A stretch of DNA of 64,000 nt from Chara braunii (taxonomy: Eukaryota > Streptophyta > Charophyceae > Charales > Characeae). The notes beneath the pieces are model-generated. The model had not been told where the DNA came from and ran no database searches. It was given only the letters and a program-made list of their open reading frames with translations. Shown here piece after piece: positions 22,366-33,758 of the stretch (the first letter of the stretch is position 1; every line of letters begins with the position of its first letter). Location: contig BFEA01000015.1 of the NCBI GenBank assembly GCA_003427395.1, positions 4,567,584 through 4,631,583 of the forward strand, read 5' to 3'. The position numbers and the translations under genes were made by a program.

Positions 22366-23410
22366 AGGTCAGTCACTAAGTGCACAATGATCACCTAGAG
22401 CATTGGGTCGTGGGTGTTCTGGAATATGAGACCACTTCCCATCCCATCCTCACGTCAATACTCCTAGCGCACCCCCTATCCCACTATCCTACCTCAGTGT
22501 GACCAGCACTCAGGACCATTACCCTACCAATGGGCAGGCAACTTGGACCGAACAGCAGTGATAGGCACTAGGGCTGATAGGTTGCCCAACCCTGGTGGAA
22601 GCGGAATCGGACGAGCGTTGTCGAACAGGAACTTCGGACGCCAGGCCCAGACAATCTACTACAGGTCCCAAGAGACTCAAAACCCTAGGTTCAGACAGGT
22701 AGCACCCACTGAAGCAGTCTTACCGTCCTTCCCCTAGCTTACCCAAGGCCAGGCGACCTCGGACTAGCATGAGCGACTTATATCCCTACCCTTACCCTAG
22801 GGTCTAAGCCTTATATAGCCACCAGACAGTTCTATCTGAATGTCGGTAGGAACCCCTTACCTGAACCTACTGCAGATACTAGACCCCACCAAGTGACTAG
22901 ACCCCCCAGTCTGATAGTTGTGTAGTTCGCAAACTATGTGTGTACCCGAAGGGTGTGTATGCTCTGTGAATCTATGTATCGAGATGTACAGACAACATAA
23001 TGTGTGGAAACTTGTGTATGCAGCCCGTAGGCCATGTATAGCACACATACAGACAGTCTCTGACATAGTTACGCACCACGGTATAGGGACGCTGGACCTG
23101 ATTTCCAGTGAATACTCATTACATCATTGTAATACACATCACATCAAGGTCAGGAGGTCGGCTCGTCGTGAGAAGGAGAAGAGTAGAGTGTGTCTCGGGG
23201 GGTGGAAGGAGGATTGTCGGGGGATAGTGAGTGGGAGGTACTCGAGTATGGAGTCCGAGAAACGTCAAGCTTCATCATGGGAGGTTTCAACTCGCGTCTT
23301 AGTCGCCAGTTGTTTGTTGCCCTACCTACTCCATCCAAGCTGCATCTACAGTGGAGTATCATTTGTATTCCCGTCAACAAGCTACATCATCAACTTCATT
23401 ATCAGCAACC
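22366..23410. repeat. Dispersed repeat family member; no gene
   Basis: Bases 22917-23010 match 26574-26670 (shared TAGTTCGC, CTCTGTGAATCTATG and TATCGAGA words in the same order) with roughly one change in six. The rest of the interval gives no recognisable protein. GGGACGCTGGACC at 23086 also occurs at 31228 and 31690. Confidence 0.65.
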
Positions 23411-23419
23411 ATCACCATT

Positions 23420-23455
<36 letters not shown>

Positions 23456-23468
23456 GTCATCATCATCT
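23411..23468. repeat. (CAT)n microsatellite
   Basis: About 18 CAT/ATC units with one CGT interruption. It produces a polyhistidine or polyserine run in the overlapping ORFs, which should be ignored. ATC-type tails also occur at 25965-26085, so these may be simple-repeat tails of LINE copies. Confidence 0.95.
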
Positions 23469-25129
23469 GACGTGAGCAACTCTACTCTCCTCCTCAGATC
23501 GCTCCTACTTCTTTCTTCTCCTCTCTCCTCCTCTCCCTTCCTCCTCTCCTCTTTCTCTGCCTACTCTCTTCATCCATTCCTCGTCTCTTGTTCGTTGTCT
23601 AATGCTCTGCGCTCAGCTCTCCCCCTTTTAGGGAAAGAGACGGCAGAAGTGGGGCTATGATGAGTGGAATTGGAGGAGGGATGAGTGTGGAAGGGTCGTA
23701 GATATGAGGAAGGAAGGAGTGTGAGGACAATGGGTGAAAGTGGAGGGAGATTTGTGGGGGAAGGGGGAGAAATTAGCGTTTAGTGTTTTTTTTCCGGAAA
23801 ACCAGCATGGGGGGGGAGTATGTCTCACGTTTTCTATATTTTTTTCTCCTCTGCTTGTATTTTCATGATTTTTCCAATCTTTTATTTTTGTTTTCTATGG
23901 AAGGGTACATTTCTTCTCCCCCCTTCATTCGCTATCTCTCCCTCGTCCTCCTTCCCCTCCGGCCTCCTTTTTCTTTCTCTCCCGTTCTCTGTCGTCATTC
24001 CCTTCCGACTCTCTTGACTCATTGGTCGGCTCTACTTACTTTTCTGATGCGCCGCTCTCCTTTTCATGTGTGTGAGAAGGGAGAAGAGTTGTGATGACGA
24101 GAGGAAGTGGAGGGGGGATGGGTGTAAGAGAAATCGGGAAAAGGAGAAGGAGGGGCGGCAGGGGGTAGAGAGGGGGTGGAGCAGTAAGAGAGGGTTGCGA
24201 TTAGAGATTGTCTGGAGTGAAGGGGGGAAGGGGGAGTGTAGCTTTCATTTTTTTGTTAATTATCATCTAGTCATCATCCTGATCATCATCCTATATATCA
24301 ATCTGAAAATCAATCTTATCATCAACTGAATAACATCTTAATAATATTTTATTAATATTCTGAAACATGGATAATCCTTATTTCCTTAATCTTTCTTAAA
24401 CTGAATTTGACCTTGAGGTATTTTTCAAATACCTAAATATATAAATAATTAAAATTCTAAAGTCATTCATCTTAGTCTACCTAAATTCCTAAATTTAGAA
24501 TCTCTGAATCTACAATCTGTATCACTTTCCATGTTTTATCTTTGTTGCATTTGCTTCCATAACCTGACTCTTATCCAATTCCATTGTAGAATCCTCATTT
24601 TCGAAAATTACTCAAAAATTCTCTGGCGTATTTTTCTTTGGTTCGAAATGCCAGTTGTGTTCCTTGTATCTATATTCTCCTCTCTAAGTATCGACGTTTA
24701 TTTCTGATGGATGGGAAGATGGGTTAACAGGGGAGAGCTTCGCTCTGCAGGGGCGACACAAGGAGGGAGGTGAAGCCCTGGAGGGGGTGCGAACAAAATT
24801 AGTGGGTTGCCTTATTCCGGGGTTGGGGTGGGGGTACTCATACCAGCGAAGGCAGATTAGGGTAAAAGGTGGGCAGAGGCATACTTTGGGAGGGAACTGT
24901 ATGCCTTTGTGGGATAAGGGTGGGGAAGGTGGGACTGTCCCAAGTTGGGGCGGTGATGGGTTGCCTGCAATCTTGGTAATCCGTTTCGGCGGAGGCAGCG
25001 TTGGGACAGGATGGAAAGGAGGGGAGGGAGGAGACTAACCTTACGTGTAAACACAAATTATGCTATATCAAGCTTACCTGTTTTTTGTAATATAGGCGAT
25101 ATCTGGTTTTCCTTTTATATAAAATACAT
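23469..25129. other. No gene seen; mixed-composition spacer
   Basis: CT-rich to about 24060, then GA-rich, then A/T-rich (24240-24560), then G-rich. ORFs here have low-complexity Ser/Leu/Phe composition and no motif. No repeat partner for it was noticed in the window. Confidence 0.5.
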
Positions 25130-25890
25130 GGTTTTAGAGATGGTCGAATCCTGATAGATGTCTGCAAAGCCAATGCGTTTTGGGCTCTTGGTTTGCCGAT
25201 GTTAGAACGACGCTGGCCGGTGCTGGGGCGTTAGCCCTGTGACCTGTTGGTAGCAGGAGCGTGAGGCCTGGTAGAGAGATCTAGGGATTAGTCGAGGGAG
25301 GAAGGCAATCTAGTGGCGATCTGGTAGAGAGATCTAGGGATTAGTCGAGGGAGGAAGGCAATCCAGTGGCGAACTGGGGGGGGTCAGCCTTGACAACCTA
25401 AAGGGCCGGGTATAGTCTTGGTAGCAAGATCACATCAGATGTGACTGGCATTGGTTAGGAAAGTATTGTCTCTGGGGTTGTTTGTTTGGTATAAGGGATG
25501 ACTAGGTTTGCTAAAAAAACGAATCCCATATTCTGGATTTTTTGGCAGCATCTGGCCTTCTTCCTCATTCGGGATATAGGATTTCAGAGATGGTCGAACC
25601 TGGACTGATATCTACAGAGTTGCTTTGTTCTGTGCCCCTGGTTTGCCGATGCCAGAACGACGCTGGGCGGAGCTGGGGCGTGGCCCTGTAACCTGCAAGT
25701 GGCAGGAGTGTGAGGCCTTGTAGAGAGATCTGGGGTTTGCTGAGGGAGGAAGGCAATCCAGTGGCGAACTGGGGGGGGCTGCCTTGACAACCTATGGGGC
25801 AGGGGATGGTCTAGGTGGCGAGAAGAGGTCGGCTATGTTTGACGTTGGTTAGGTTGGTATTGTCTCTGAGTTGCAACGTCCTGGTATAGG
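25130..25890. repeat. Two diverged direct copies of a 300-bp repeat
   Basis: Copy A (about 25130-25500) and copy B (about 25580-25890) share, in order, TGGTCGAA, GGTTTGCCGATG, AGAACGACGCTGG, GGAGGAAGGCAATC, CTTGACAACCTA and TATTGTCTCTG. Copy A holds an additional internal duplication of 53 bp (25268-25320 and 25321-25373). These look like two truncated 3' ends of the same non-LTR or SINE-type family, though no coding part is left. Confidence 0.75.
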
Positions 25891-25964
25891 GCGGGCTAGG
25901 AGTTGTTCTAGAATTAGGAGGCCAGAATTGCTGATATAGCATAGTCTTCTATATTTTTATATAC

Positions 25965-26085
25965 ACTAATCATCATCATCATTAGCATCATCATCATTAG
26001 TATGATTATCTCACATTTCACATAGAATCAGCAGGAGTTCATCATAATCATCATCATCATCATCATTACTATCATCATCATCATA
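25965..26085. repeat. (ATC)n clusters
   Basis: Imperfect CAT/ATC trinucleotide runs at 25966-26000 and 26041-26085 directly follow repeat copy B. This suggests a simple-repeat tail typical of some LINE 3' ends. Confidence 0.85.
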
Positions 26086-26099
26086 TGAGGGACAGTGAG

Positions 26100-26213
26100 C
26101 CCGGTTCTCAGCAAGTTCGGTTCGGTCACTCCGGGTAGACTGTGAGGACCCCAGCCTCAGTTTTCTTATTGGTAATATCAGCCTTGGTCACTGGGCCCTT
26201 TTTCAAAAAAAAA
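26100..26213 (+). repeat. Retroposon 3' end with poly-A, cut by gap
   Basis: CACTCCGGGTAGACTGTGAGG near 26127, followed by CCCCAGCCTC and a terminal A9, resembles 31345-31425 (AACTCCGGGTTGAATTGTGAGG, then CCCCGGCCTCC, ending in A13). Two independent poly-A ends of one retroposon family is the simplest reading. Confidence 0.55.
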
Positions 26214-26548
26214 NNNNNNNNNNNNNNNNNNNNNNNNNNNNNNNNNNNNNNNNNNNNNNNNNNNNNNNNNNNNNNNNNNNNNNNNNNNNNNNNNNNNNNN
26301 NNNNNNNNNNNNNNNNNNNNNNNNNNNNNNNNNNNNNNNNNNNNNNNNNNNNNNNNNNNNNNNNNNNNNNNNNNNNNNNNNNNNNNNNNNNNNNNNNNNN
26401 NNNNNNNNNNNNNNNNNNNNNNNNNNNNNNNNNNNNNNNNNNNNNNNNNNNNNNNNNNNNNNNNNNNNNNNNNNNNNNNNNNNNNNNNNNNNNNNNNNNN
26501 NNNNNNNNNNNNNNNNNNNNNNNNNNNNNNNNNNNNNNNNNNNNNNNN
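26214..26548. other. Assembly gap (335 N) bounded by A-runs
   Basis: N-run with A9 on the left and A27 on the right, so the gap lies in or next to a long poly-A tract. ORFs spanning it are artefacts. Confidence 0.99.
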
Positions 26549-26573
<25 letters not shown>

Positions 26574-26580
<7 letters not shown>

Positions 26581-26670
26581 TGTATAGTTCGCAGGCTATG
26601 TGTATGCCCGAAGGCTGGGTGTGCTCTGTGAATCTATGTATCGAGAAATGTACAGCCAGCATCATGTGTG
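26574..26670. repeat. Second copy of the 22.9-kb dispersed repeat
   Basis: Matches 22917-23010 over about 95 bp in the same orientation, including CTCTGTGAATCTATGTATCG and a following ATGTACAG. It begins right after the poly-A at the gap edge. Confidence 0.75.
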
Positions 26671-26699
26671 TATATTGAAGAGAGAACGGGGCAAGCTGG

Positions 26700-26795
26700 A
26701 CAAGGACCCCCCCCAAGGTCCGAACCGAGCTCGAACCCGTGACCTTGTAACATGTAATTGAATGACTCTACCATATGAATGACTATCGGAAATGG
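26700..26795 (-). repeat. tRNA-derived SINE head (pol III promoter)
   Basis: On the minus strand there is an A box, TGGTAGAGTCA (26773-26763, 10 of 11 consensus positions), and a B box, GGTTCGAGCTC (26737-26727, 10 of 11), 36 bases apart. That is normal tRNA spacing. The sequence between and around them resembles a decayed tRNA (GGTCACGGGTTCGA). It is not a functional tRNA because the arms do not close cleanly. The SINE body and tail were not delimited. Confidence 0.6.
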
Positions 26796-27495
26796 CACGA
26801 ACATGTGATATGCCAGACTGGGGAGATCAACAGAACACCCGAAGACCAACACCCCCAAGCAACCCCTGCGAAACCCAGAACCAACATACAACATCATGAA
26901 CAACCCTTGGGTGGTGCGCAGGCAGTGTCTATAATAGTACCATGCATCAGCCCAAAGGAGTGTGTGTCCAGCCGTGCGTCAATCTAATGCCCTGCCAGTG
27001 TCCATGCGCAAGGCTGCGGGGTTTTGAACCCACAACTTTATACCACAATGCGCATTTCCAAATGCGGACATCACACCTTACTTCTTTCCCCTTCGTTGAT
27101 GACCAAACCGCTAGTCTAAGATTGTCGTTGTTGTTGTTGTTGTTGTTGTTGTTTGTTTCTCTTTTCTTTCCAATTTGAAACCACTAGGTTGTAGAGGGGG
27201 GGGGAGAGGGGAAGATTGTAGAAAATGTGTCATTAATCAAATGAGCTGAGTTTTCTTGTCAAAAAAGAAAAAACAAAAGAAAAATTGTCATTTTTGCGGC
27301 AGGGGTGCAGGGCGGGGGGAAATTAAATTAAACAGACACACATATCCCCCCCCCCCCCCCAACCTCCGCCCCCGGCCTTCGTAAGGGAAAATGAACGGAG
27401 CAACGGGCAAGACCCCGTAATGATGAGATTAACAAGAATTTCCATCTGCTGATTCTGCTCATAACAGAAGATCTCATTAGTGGACGGCGAGTGTA
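26796..27495. other. No gene seen; possible second tRNA-like piece and (GTT)n
   Basis: A minus-strand B-box-like GGTTCAAAACC is at 27029-27019, with a weak A-box candidate more than 70 bases upstream, so a second SINE is possible but weak. (GTT)n runs from 27124 to 27152, with G and C homopolymers around 27197 and 27346. Confidence 0.4.
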
Positions 27496-27841
27496 CACAT
27501 TGTCAGTGCCATTTCAATTTCCATCTGCCAAATGGTGGCCTACACTCCCAGCATACCATGGACTAAATGGCAGTGGAGGAGTGGCATCTACAGGGGAGAG
27601 TCTCACCTATGACAACCTGGGAGAGCAGTGTGAGGAGGAGAAAGCAAGCTAATGAACGAAATGGGGGCCACATTGTCAGTGCCATTTCAATTTCCATCTG
27701 CCAAATGGTGGCCTACACTCCCAGCATACCATGGACTAAATGGCAGTGGCGGAGTGTCATCTACAGGGGAGAGTCTCACCTATGACAACCTGGGAGAGCA
27801 GTGTGAGGAGGAGAAAGCAAGCTAATGAACGAAATGGGGGC
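27496..27841. repeat. 173-bp tandem duplication, nearly identical
   Basis: 27496-27668 and 27669-27841 differ at about two or three positions (GAGGAGTGGCAT versus GCGGAGTGTCAT). Both run from CACATTGTCAGTGCC to AACGAAATGGGGG. Near identity means a recent event or an assembly duplication. Confidence 0.93.
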
Positions 27842-28018
27842 CTGCGGACGAGGTTGTGAGAATACCAGGGGCAGGCTTGGAAGCGTCGCCAATAATTTGA
27901 CCGGAGTACAAATCTTGCTATGGGGCCTGTGGGCCATGGCAGTTTTGGACCTCTGAATGGTCGGACCTTCAGCAATTGACCTATTGGGGAGAGCGGTATG
28001 GATGTGACGTAGGTACCT

Positions 28019-28170
28019 GGGGCCAAGCCCCACTAGCAGCGTTGAGTTTCCTCAATGCCCGAACCTGGATGTGTTTGTGGAGATGTGCAGAAAATCGATT
28101 TGAGTTTCCTCAACAGCACATCTCCACAGGGTGTTGAGGAAATTCAACACTGCTAGTGGGACTTGGCCCC
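28019..28170. mobile_element. 152-bp foldback (MITE-like) element
   Basis: The outer arms GGGGCCAAG-CCCCACTAGCAG and CTGCTAGTGGGACTTGGCCCC pair. The next arms TTGAGTTTCCTCAA and TTGAGGAAATTCAA pair. The inner arms TGTGGAGATGTGC and GCACATCTCCACA are a perfect 13-bp match. Almost the whole element therefore folds back. A 3-bp CTG at both edges could be the target duplication, but it overlaps the arm and is weak evidence, so no superfamily is assigned. Confidence 0.78.
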
Positions 28171-28525
28171 TGGAGTGCACTTTCCTTGAGGAGAAATCAT
28201 GCAGGACAACAAGTACCTTTCTCAGCTACCGATGCCGAGCCTAAATCGCCCTGCGAGCCAAAAGAAATTGAACCTGCACGGGCCTCATTTTGGCTGGCAC
28301 CACCAGCCATTTCGGTCCGGTAGCGCCAATCCCCGCTTGCTCCCAACGGGTCTGGGTACTGGGGGTTTAAACACCAGTACTTGGCCGAGCTATCGGCCGC
28401 GGGAAAAGAATAGAGTACAAACGTTTCTAGTCGGATGAATTTGGGCGCTGCTGTAGTTGCCCGTACGTTTCCTAAAATTGTGACGCCGACCCTCCGGCGG
28501 ACGACGGCCGCGTCGGTTGGCGGTA

Positions 28526-28551
28526 CCTTAGCGCGCTTATATGCGCTAAGG
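28526..28551. repeat. 9-bp perfect hairpin
   Basis: CCTTAGCGC, 8-base loop, GCGCTAAGG. It is GC-rich and lies just before the 28577 Met codon of the LLPRGM-containing frame. Confidence 0.8.
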
Positions 28552-28824
28552 CAGAGCTGACGCAGAGGAGGCAACGATGCTATCGAAAATGCCGAGGTTA
28601 ACACCTCGGGAGTTAGCCGCGAGAAGCCGCCGGCGCGTGAGTTATGGACGAGCTGAGGGGAAATCCTTCGAAGTAACTCTGCTCCCGCGTGGTATGTCTA
28701 GTACTGCGTTTCCCCTTGAGAAGATCCTGGGGCAGGGAGAGGCTGTCAGCCGGGGAAGTCTGCCAGGAGCTTTGAAGATGGATTTCATTCGTTGGCAGGG
28801 CATGCCCATGCGAGACTGGGCTCC

Positions 28825-29014
28825 TTTACATGGAAGTTGACAGCAGCACCAGAGGGAGCAGTGGGAGAGCTCGCGACGGCGGTGGGAGTGCTGTCCATAT
28901 TACCAAGGAGACAGGCTCGTTTACATGGAAGTTGACAGCAGCGCCAGAGGGAGCAGTGGGAGAGCTCGCGACGGCGGTGGGAGTGCTGTTCACATTACTC
29001 ATCTGGTAAATTGC
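28825..29014. repeat. 95-bp tandem duplication
   Basis: TTTACATGGAAGTTGACAGC starts both units (28825 and 28920). They differ at a handful of sites and both contain GGGAGCAGTGGGAGAGCTCG. A looser relative of its CAGTGGGAGTGC core occurs near 30722. Confidence 0.92.
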
Positions 29015-31425
29015 TAGAGTTGATGAACTTTTCTGGATTCCTGAGGCAGATCAGTTGATGTGGCGACTAGATCCATCTGAATCCTTAGTGAATTTAACTG
29101 ATGAGAGTTTTCATGCACAAGTGCTGGAAGGCTACTGTGCGATTCTTTTCCCCGATAGTTGGTGGTCAATCTTCTTCTTAGGGCATCTTTCCACTGGTTC
29201 TCTTACAGTGCTCAGGTTCTGATCCAGAAATGGTTAGGGGCAAAAGGAAACCCGGACTATAGGTGTGTTAGTGTCGACGGGACGGGCCGCGACCGAGCGG
29301 CGACTAGGTGCGCTAAAGCTAGCGCTAATCTCAAACGGAACTTCTTCGTCTTCGTCATCCCCGAGGAGATAGGTGCCAAGAAGGCGCTGGGCTTAGTCCC
29401 CAGGGTCGCGTGAGTTTCGCAAGGATTTTGAGAGATTTTTCAGCCGTTTGCGAGCTCTTACTTCCGCGTGGTATGCAATGTACTACGTTCCCCCCGGAGA
29501 AGATCCGGCGGCAGGAAGCAGCCGTCAGCCTCATGAGAAAGTAAGATAAGGGATGGGGAGGAGGTTTGATTTCTTTTCCCCTCCCTAAACCTACCTCGCC
29601 GGGCTCTCATGCCCCTACCTCGCCTGGACCCGTCCGGTGCTCCCCAACGAAGAATGAAGACTGTGCTTCTTTGAAGACAGTTGTCGAGTAGGAGCGGGAA
29701 GATCTGAAGCTCTACGGGCGGCGCTGAGCATTATCCAAGCCTTTTCTTGCACAAAATAGTTAGAGTGCATTAACTTAGTCATACTCTTTGCTATTCTTCA
29801 TCTTGAGGATGTGTGCATCACTCTTTGGCTTCGTTTATCATTCCTTGTTTATTTTAACGTGATTCACTGTCTAAGAACTTACCATGTACCTAGTCACTAG
29901 TCTAGGGAAGATTCGTTACATCTTGTGAATTCTACTCCCATAAGTTCATTAGGTCCTTTTATTTCATTGGGATCTGCCATTCGTTGCTCTCAGGTGCACG
30001 GTGGTTGGACCGTTTTCAAAAGGGAGATCTGTTGGTTGAGAGCTGTCGTTCAGGGCTCTCCTCTCCGCTGCGGTTGGATCGTTCGTTCTGCTCTCTAGCG
30101 TGGTTGGATGGTTTTGCCCCGGTTGTCTCACTTTCAGTATTGTAGGATTTATAATGCATCAAAGTACGATTTAAGGGTAGATGCACTCAATAATATTCTT
30201 GTGAATTTTCTCACTTGATCATAAGTAAGGTTGGTCTTTCGCTGTTTCCATCTTCACTATGGGTGGATCACTTCGCTCTGTTTGTTTTTGTATTCAATAT
30301 TGTAGGAGCTACAAACTCAGGGTATCTGAAGTGCATTTGGGTCATTTGAACTTAGCAACATACCTGTGCCATCTTCATATGCATAGTACCTGGCCACAGT
30401 TTCACGGGTTTATTTGAGCTCTGCTGAATTTCTGTTGTTTACGACTCCGTAACTGGTCTTTTGGCTTGTTGCTCACGATTTGGGTTCAGTGATAATGGAT
30501 GTTCATAGATCCAGAAAAAGCTTTGGTTCGTACCCAGGAGATACGTCATCCCGAGGCTCTGGTTGGAACAATGTGATTTGGACTCTAGATGAATATGTAA
30601 TATGGTGATCCTTATTTGAGTTGAGTAGTCTGGGCTGTTGGTCACAGGAATGGAGACAGTGCCAATCGAGCCTATACTCTCCCTAGCGGCGCTGTTGTGG
30701 ACAGTAGGAGAGTCTGCAGCAGCAGTGGGAGTGCATCGGCCCTACTGTGGAAATTGCTTGATCTGCTCGTTAGGTGAATCCTTTTCTGGAACTCTCCAGA
30801 TTCCTCTCTAGCTCAAAATCTGTTATCCTGCTTGTTCATTAGAGTATATGACTACTATAATCTCAAAGAAGCGGCGTTTATATTTTCGGGAAACGATATA
30901 TGATCGGGACTAGATCCGTCGTAGTGGGAGACAGATTTACAGATTGGTGAAGTGTTCTGACTTGTAGCTACAAAGGGTTTATTGTGTACCCTCAGTTTTG
31001 AGCTTGTTTCCAAGAGCTTGACGGGTTCCTTGCACAACTGGAGGTTGGCCTTTAACCCTTGGTACCTCGTTAAGTTTTGCAGGTAAGGGCCATGTTCTGT
31101 ATGTCACTTTGATAACGTTCCTTGGCCTCTGGTTTTTAGTACGAAGCTCGGGGCATTTTGCTAGGCCTTTGGAAGCTAGCTCCTTTTACTGTGCTTCAAG
31201 CTATTTTTTGGAAAGCCTGTTTAGAGGGGGACGCTGGACCCAGTTTCCAGCAAAAGCGGTCTTGGGCAGATGGAGTACAAGAGCTGTCTTTACACATCTT
31301 GGGTGCTGCTCTTAAGCGAAACTGGCTGAGGCTGCCAGGATAACTCCGGGTTGAATTGTGAGGTCCCCGGCCTCCCTGATTTGGCTTTTGCAATAAAATT
31401 TTCAAGCTTTCCAAAAAAAAAAAAA

Positions 31426-32627
31426 TTGTGACGCAGTAACGGGCACTACTCTAGGAAGTACTGGTGGTGCTGATTCTCGAATGCACCAATCGGTGTTGCT
31501 CAGGTACACCCTTAAACTGTTGAAATATAGACCTGTGAATCTCATTGGAATCCCAGGACCCGCCAAGTTCAAGGATAATATCTGAAGGCCATTGACCTTC
31601 AAAAAAAAAAAAAGAATCAAGGATAATATCTAAATGCCATTGACCCTTTTTTGTCGTCTGCTACTCCTCTATTTTTGGTTTTGAACCCAGGGACGCTGGA
31701 CCCAGTTTCCAGCAGGTGCTGCTTCCCAAGTTCCCACCAATAGATTGGAGCCGTCTGCAATGGCCGGCTATCAATGCTGGTATGGCTCTGGCTAGGAACA
31801 CTGCATCATAGCTGCAGCCCAGAAGCCATCAACAGAGCCCTAAATTCTCAGTGTTTTTTCAGGGTCATTATCGCAAACGTCCCACACCATATTTTTTTTT
31901 TTTAACGAACAACCCAAGTGGCTGCTCAAACGTCCCACACCTAATAAACCAACAGCAAAAAAAAGAAGTGAGAAAATGGATAAAGTGTGTTTTCATGCAA
32001 AATTCGCTCTTTTCAGTTTTCAGGATTTCGGAGGCTGTCCAAAACAGTAATCTCCAAGGCTCCAACAAATACCAAACTCAGCACACACAGACCTTGACCA
32101 AACATAGTGGGGGGTGGGAGGGGGGGGGGGACAGAAGAAATTTGGTCCCACCATCTCCTTACTCAGGATAGAAGAGGGGCACTGCTGGAAGATGTCCTCA
32201 ATTGTCACTACTCTCTTCGACGTGGGGTAAGCAATACTAGGCATGTAGGCACCGTTGGCACCAGGGGAGAGCCCGACCTTGTTGTTCAAGGCATGTATGG
32301 CCAAGGAGTCGGTTGTTAGTTCGGCAACGATGAGCAATCTTCTTCTTCTTCTTTTTTTTTTTTTTTTTTTTTTTTCTTAAGTAAAGACTCTGCAGAATCT
32401 AATAGGGTGGGTGATACGAGCAGCCCATCCTACTAAACCTGCTCGGTCACTCCATCCATTGGTGGAGAGCTGCACCTGCTGGAAACCGCATCCAGCGTCC
32501 CTCAATTACAATTGGAGATGCTGAAATTGTATAGATCGTGAATGATGCTAGGATAGTCAACATTCCTCTTGTGGAGGTAAACATAGCCTCTTCACCCAAT
32601 TAAGGGTGCCAGATCAATCTGCCACTG
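31426..32627. other. Repeat debris; no gene
   Basis: It contains a 28-bp direct repeat (CAAGGATAATATCT at 31570 and 31618) around an A13 run, and a second GGGACGCTGGACCCAGTTTC at 31690. There is a T-rich run at 32341-32376. No protein was recognised. Confidence 0.55.
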
Positions 32628-33730
32628 TGACGGACGCGCCGAGATGGTGGTCCGTCAGGATCAAGACGAAGGGATGAGGATGGCGGAGATGAAGATGGAG
32701 CTGGAAGGGACAGCGCAGCTCCAATGCAGACTAAACACGCACGTACTCCAAACTGTGAAAATGACGAATGAGATCAGAAACAGACTACAGTTGGGGTATA
32801 CCACCAGTGGACTGTTTGGACTGGACTGGTACCGACAATGGTATTGGGCGGGGCTGGACTGGACTGAATGAGCACACGGCCTGTGAGGTCATGGCACGGC
32901 CTAGTCCCACAGGTTGAACAGACAAAATAGCCAGATAGCCCCGGTTCTAGGCCAGGGCAGCCAGAGGCACTCTGCACGATCCTCAGACCCGTTGTAGATC
33001 GTGAGAGTCGTAACATGCTTCTGCAAAAGCAACGGTGTTGTGTCGTTGAACCAGTAAGAGTAGGATGGTCTCAGAGGAGGTGAATGCAACCTAAAAAGCA
33101 AAACTCCTAAGAGCAGTCACACAAAAAGATGGGATAGGTTATCAGGCTCAGGGCGAGGGAGTAGGAGCGAAACAAAATCAATGACCCTAACAGATAGACC
33201 ATCAAGGCGGGTAATGCTCGACAAAAGGTGATACCATGCAGGGTCGACCATGAAAAGGGAGTTTAGAATAGGGTGGGGATATGCATAACTGAAGGTATGC
33301 AATGACCGGCACTAGGGTGATGAAGTTAGTGGGTGAGAGAAACATAGACACAACTCACCGATTTGGGAGGAAGTCGGATCCAGGAGCAGGGAAGCCAAGA
33401 TAACGCTACGGTCTCAATGCCTATGTGATACCAAGGGAGAGTCCAACTTAGGGAGACCCAACTAAGTGAGAAACACCATGCAACACATACAAGGGAATGC
33501 ACAAGGTATCGTGGTGGCTTGAAATACTCACGTCCAAAGTAGTTGAAACCGATAAGGTAGTTGAAGTAGCCAAAGTGGTCGATAACATCGATGAAGTAGG
33601 AGTCGAATCGATGTCGAAGCAGAGCCGCGAAACGCAGACATCCTCAAAAAACTGATGATGGAGTACACAATAGTGTGAGTCGGTGGTAGGAGATAGGAAG
33701 GTGATAAGAATGTCAGTCGACGAGTACGCT
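32628..33730 (-). repeat. 3' LTR of the minus-strand gypsy element
   Basis: Starting at TGTGACGG (the CA terminus on the minus strand), 360 bp align with 43048-43410 and 51649-52010, including GGTGGTCCGTC, GGAGCTGGAAGGGACA and GAATGAGCACACG. Beyond 33000 similarity fades, so the outer limit is inferred from where the chromodomain frame stops. Confidence 0.65.
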
Positions 33731-33758
33731 GTGGATGCGCGAAGGTGTTCGTTTGCTG

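Larger units (their letters stand above)
28171..31425 (+). mobile_element. LINE-like copy ending in poly-A, tentative
   Basis: The interval ends with AATAAAATTTTCAAGC and A13 at about 31413-31425, a typical retroposon tail in plus orientation. Inside, frame 28577-28840 reads LLPRGMSSTAFPLEKI, and a decayed relative at about 29455-29540 reads LLPRGMQCTTFPPEKI. The repetition plus the tail suggest two overlapping or nested copies of one non-LTR family. No RT or endonuclease motif is visible, so this rests on the tail and the repeated peptide only. Confidence 0.4.

Noticed and set aside
22918-23475. 185-codon ORF ending in polyhistidine
   Set aside because: The tail is the (CAT)n tract, and the rest coincides with a dispersed non-coding repeat also at 26.6 kb.
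33421-33433. Primer-binding site for an internal LTR (minus TGGTATCAC)
   Set aside because: Matches tRNA-Met for only about eight bases and lies inside the inferred LTR without a CA terminus next to it.
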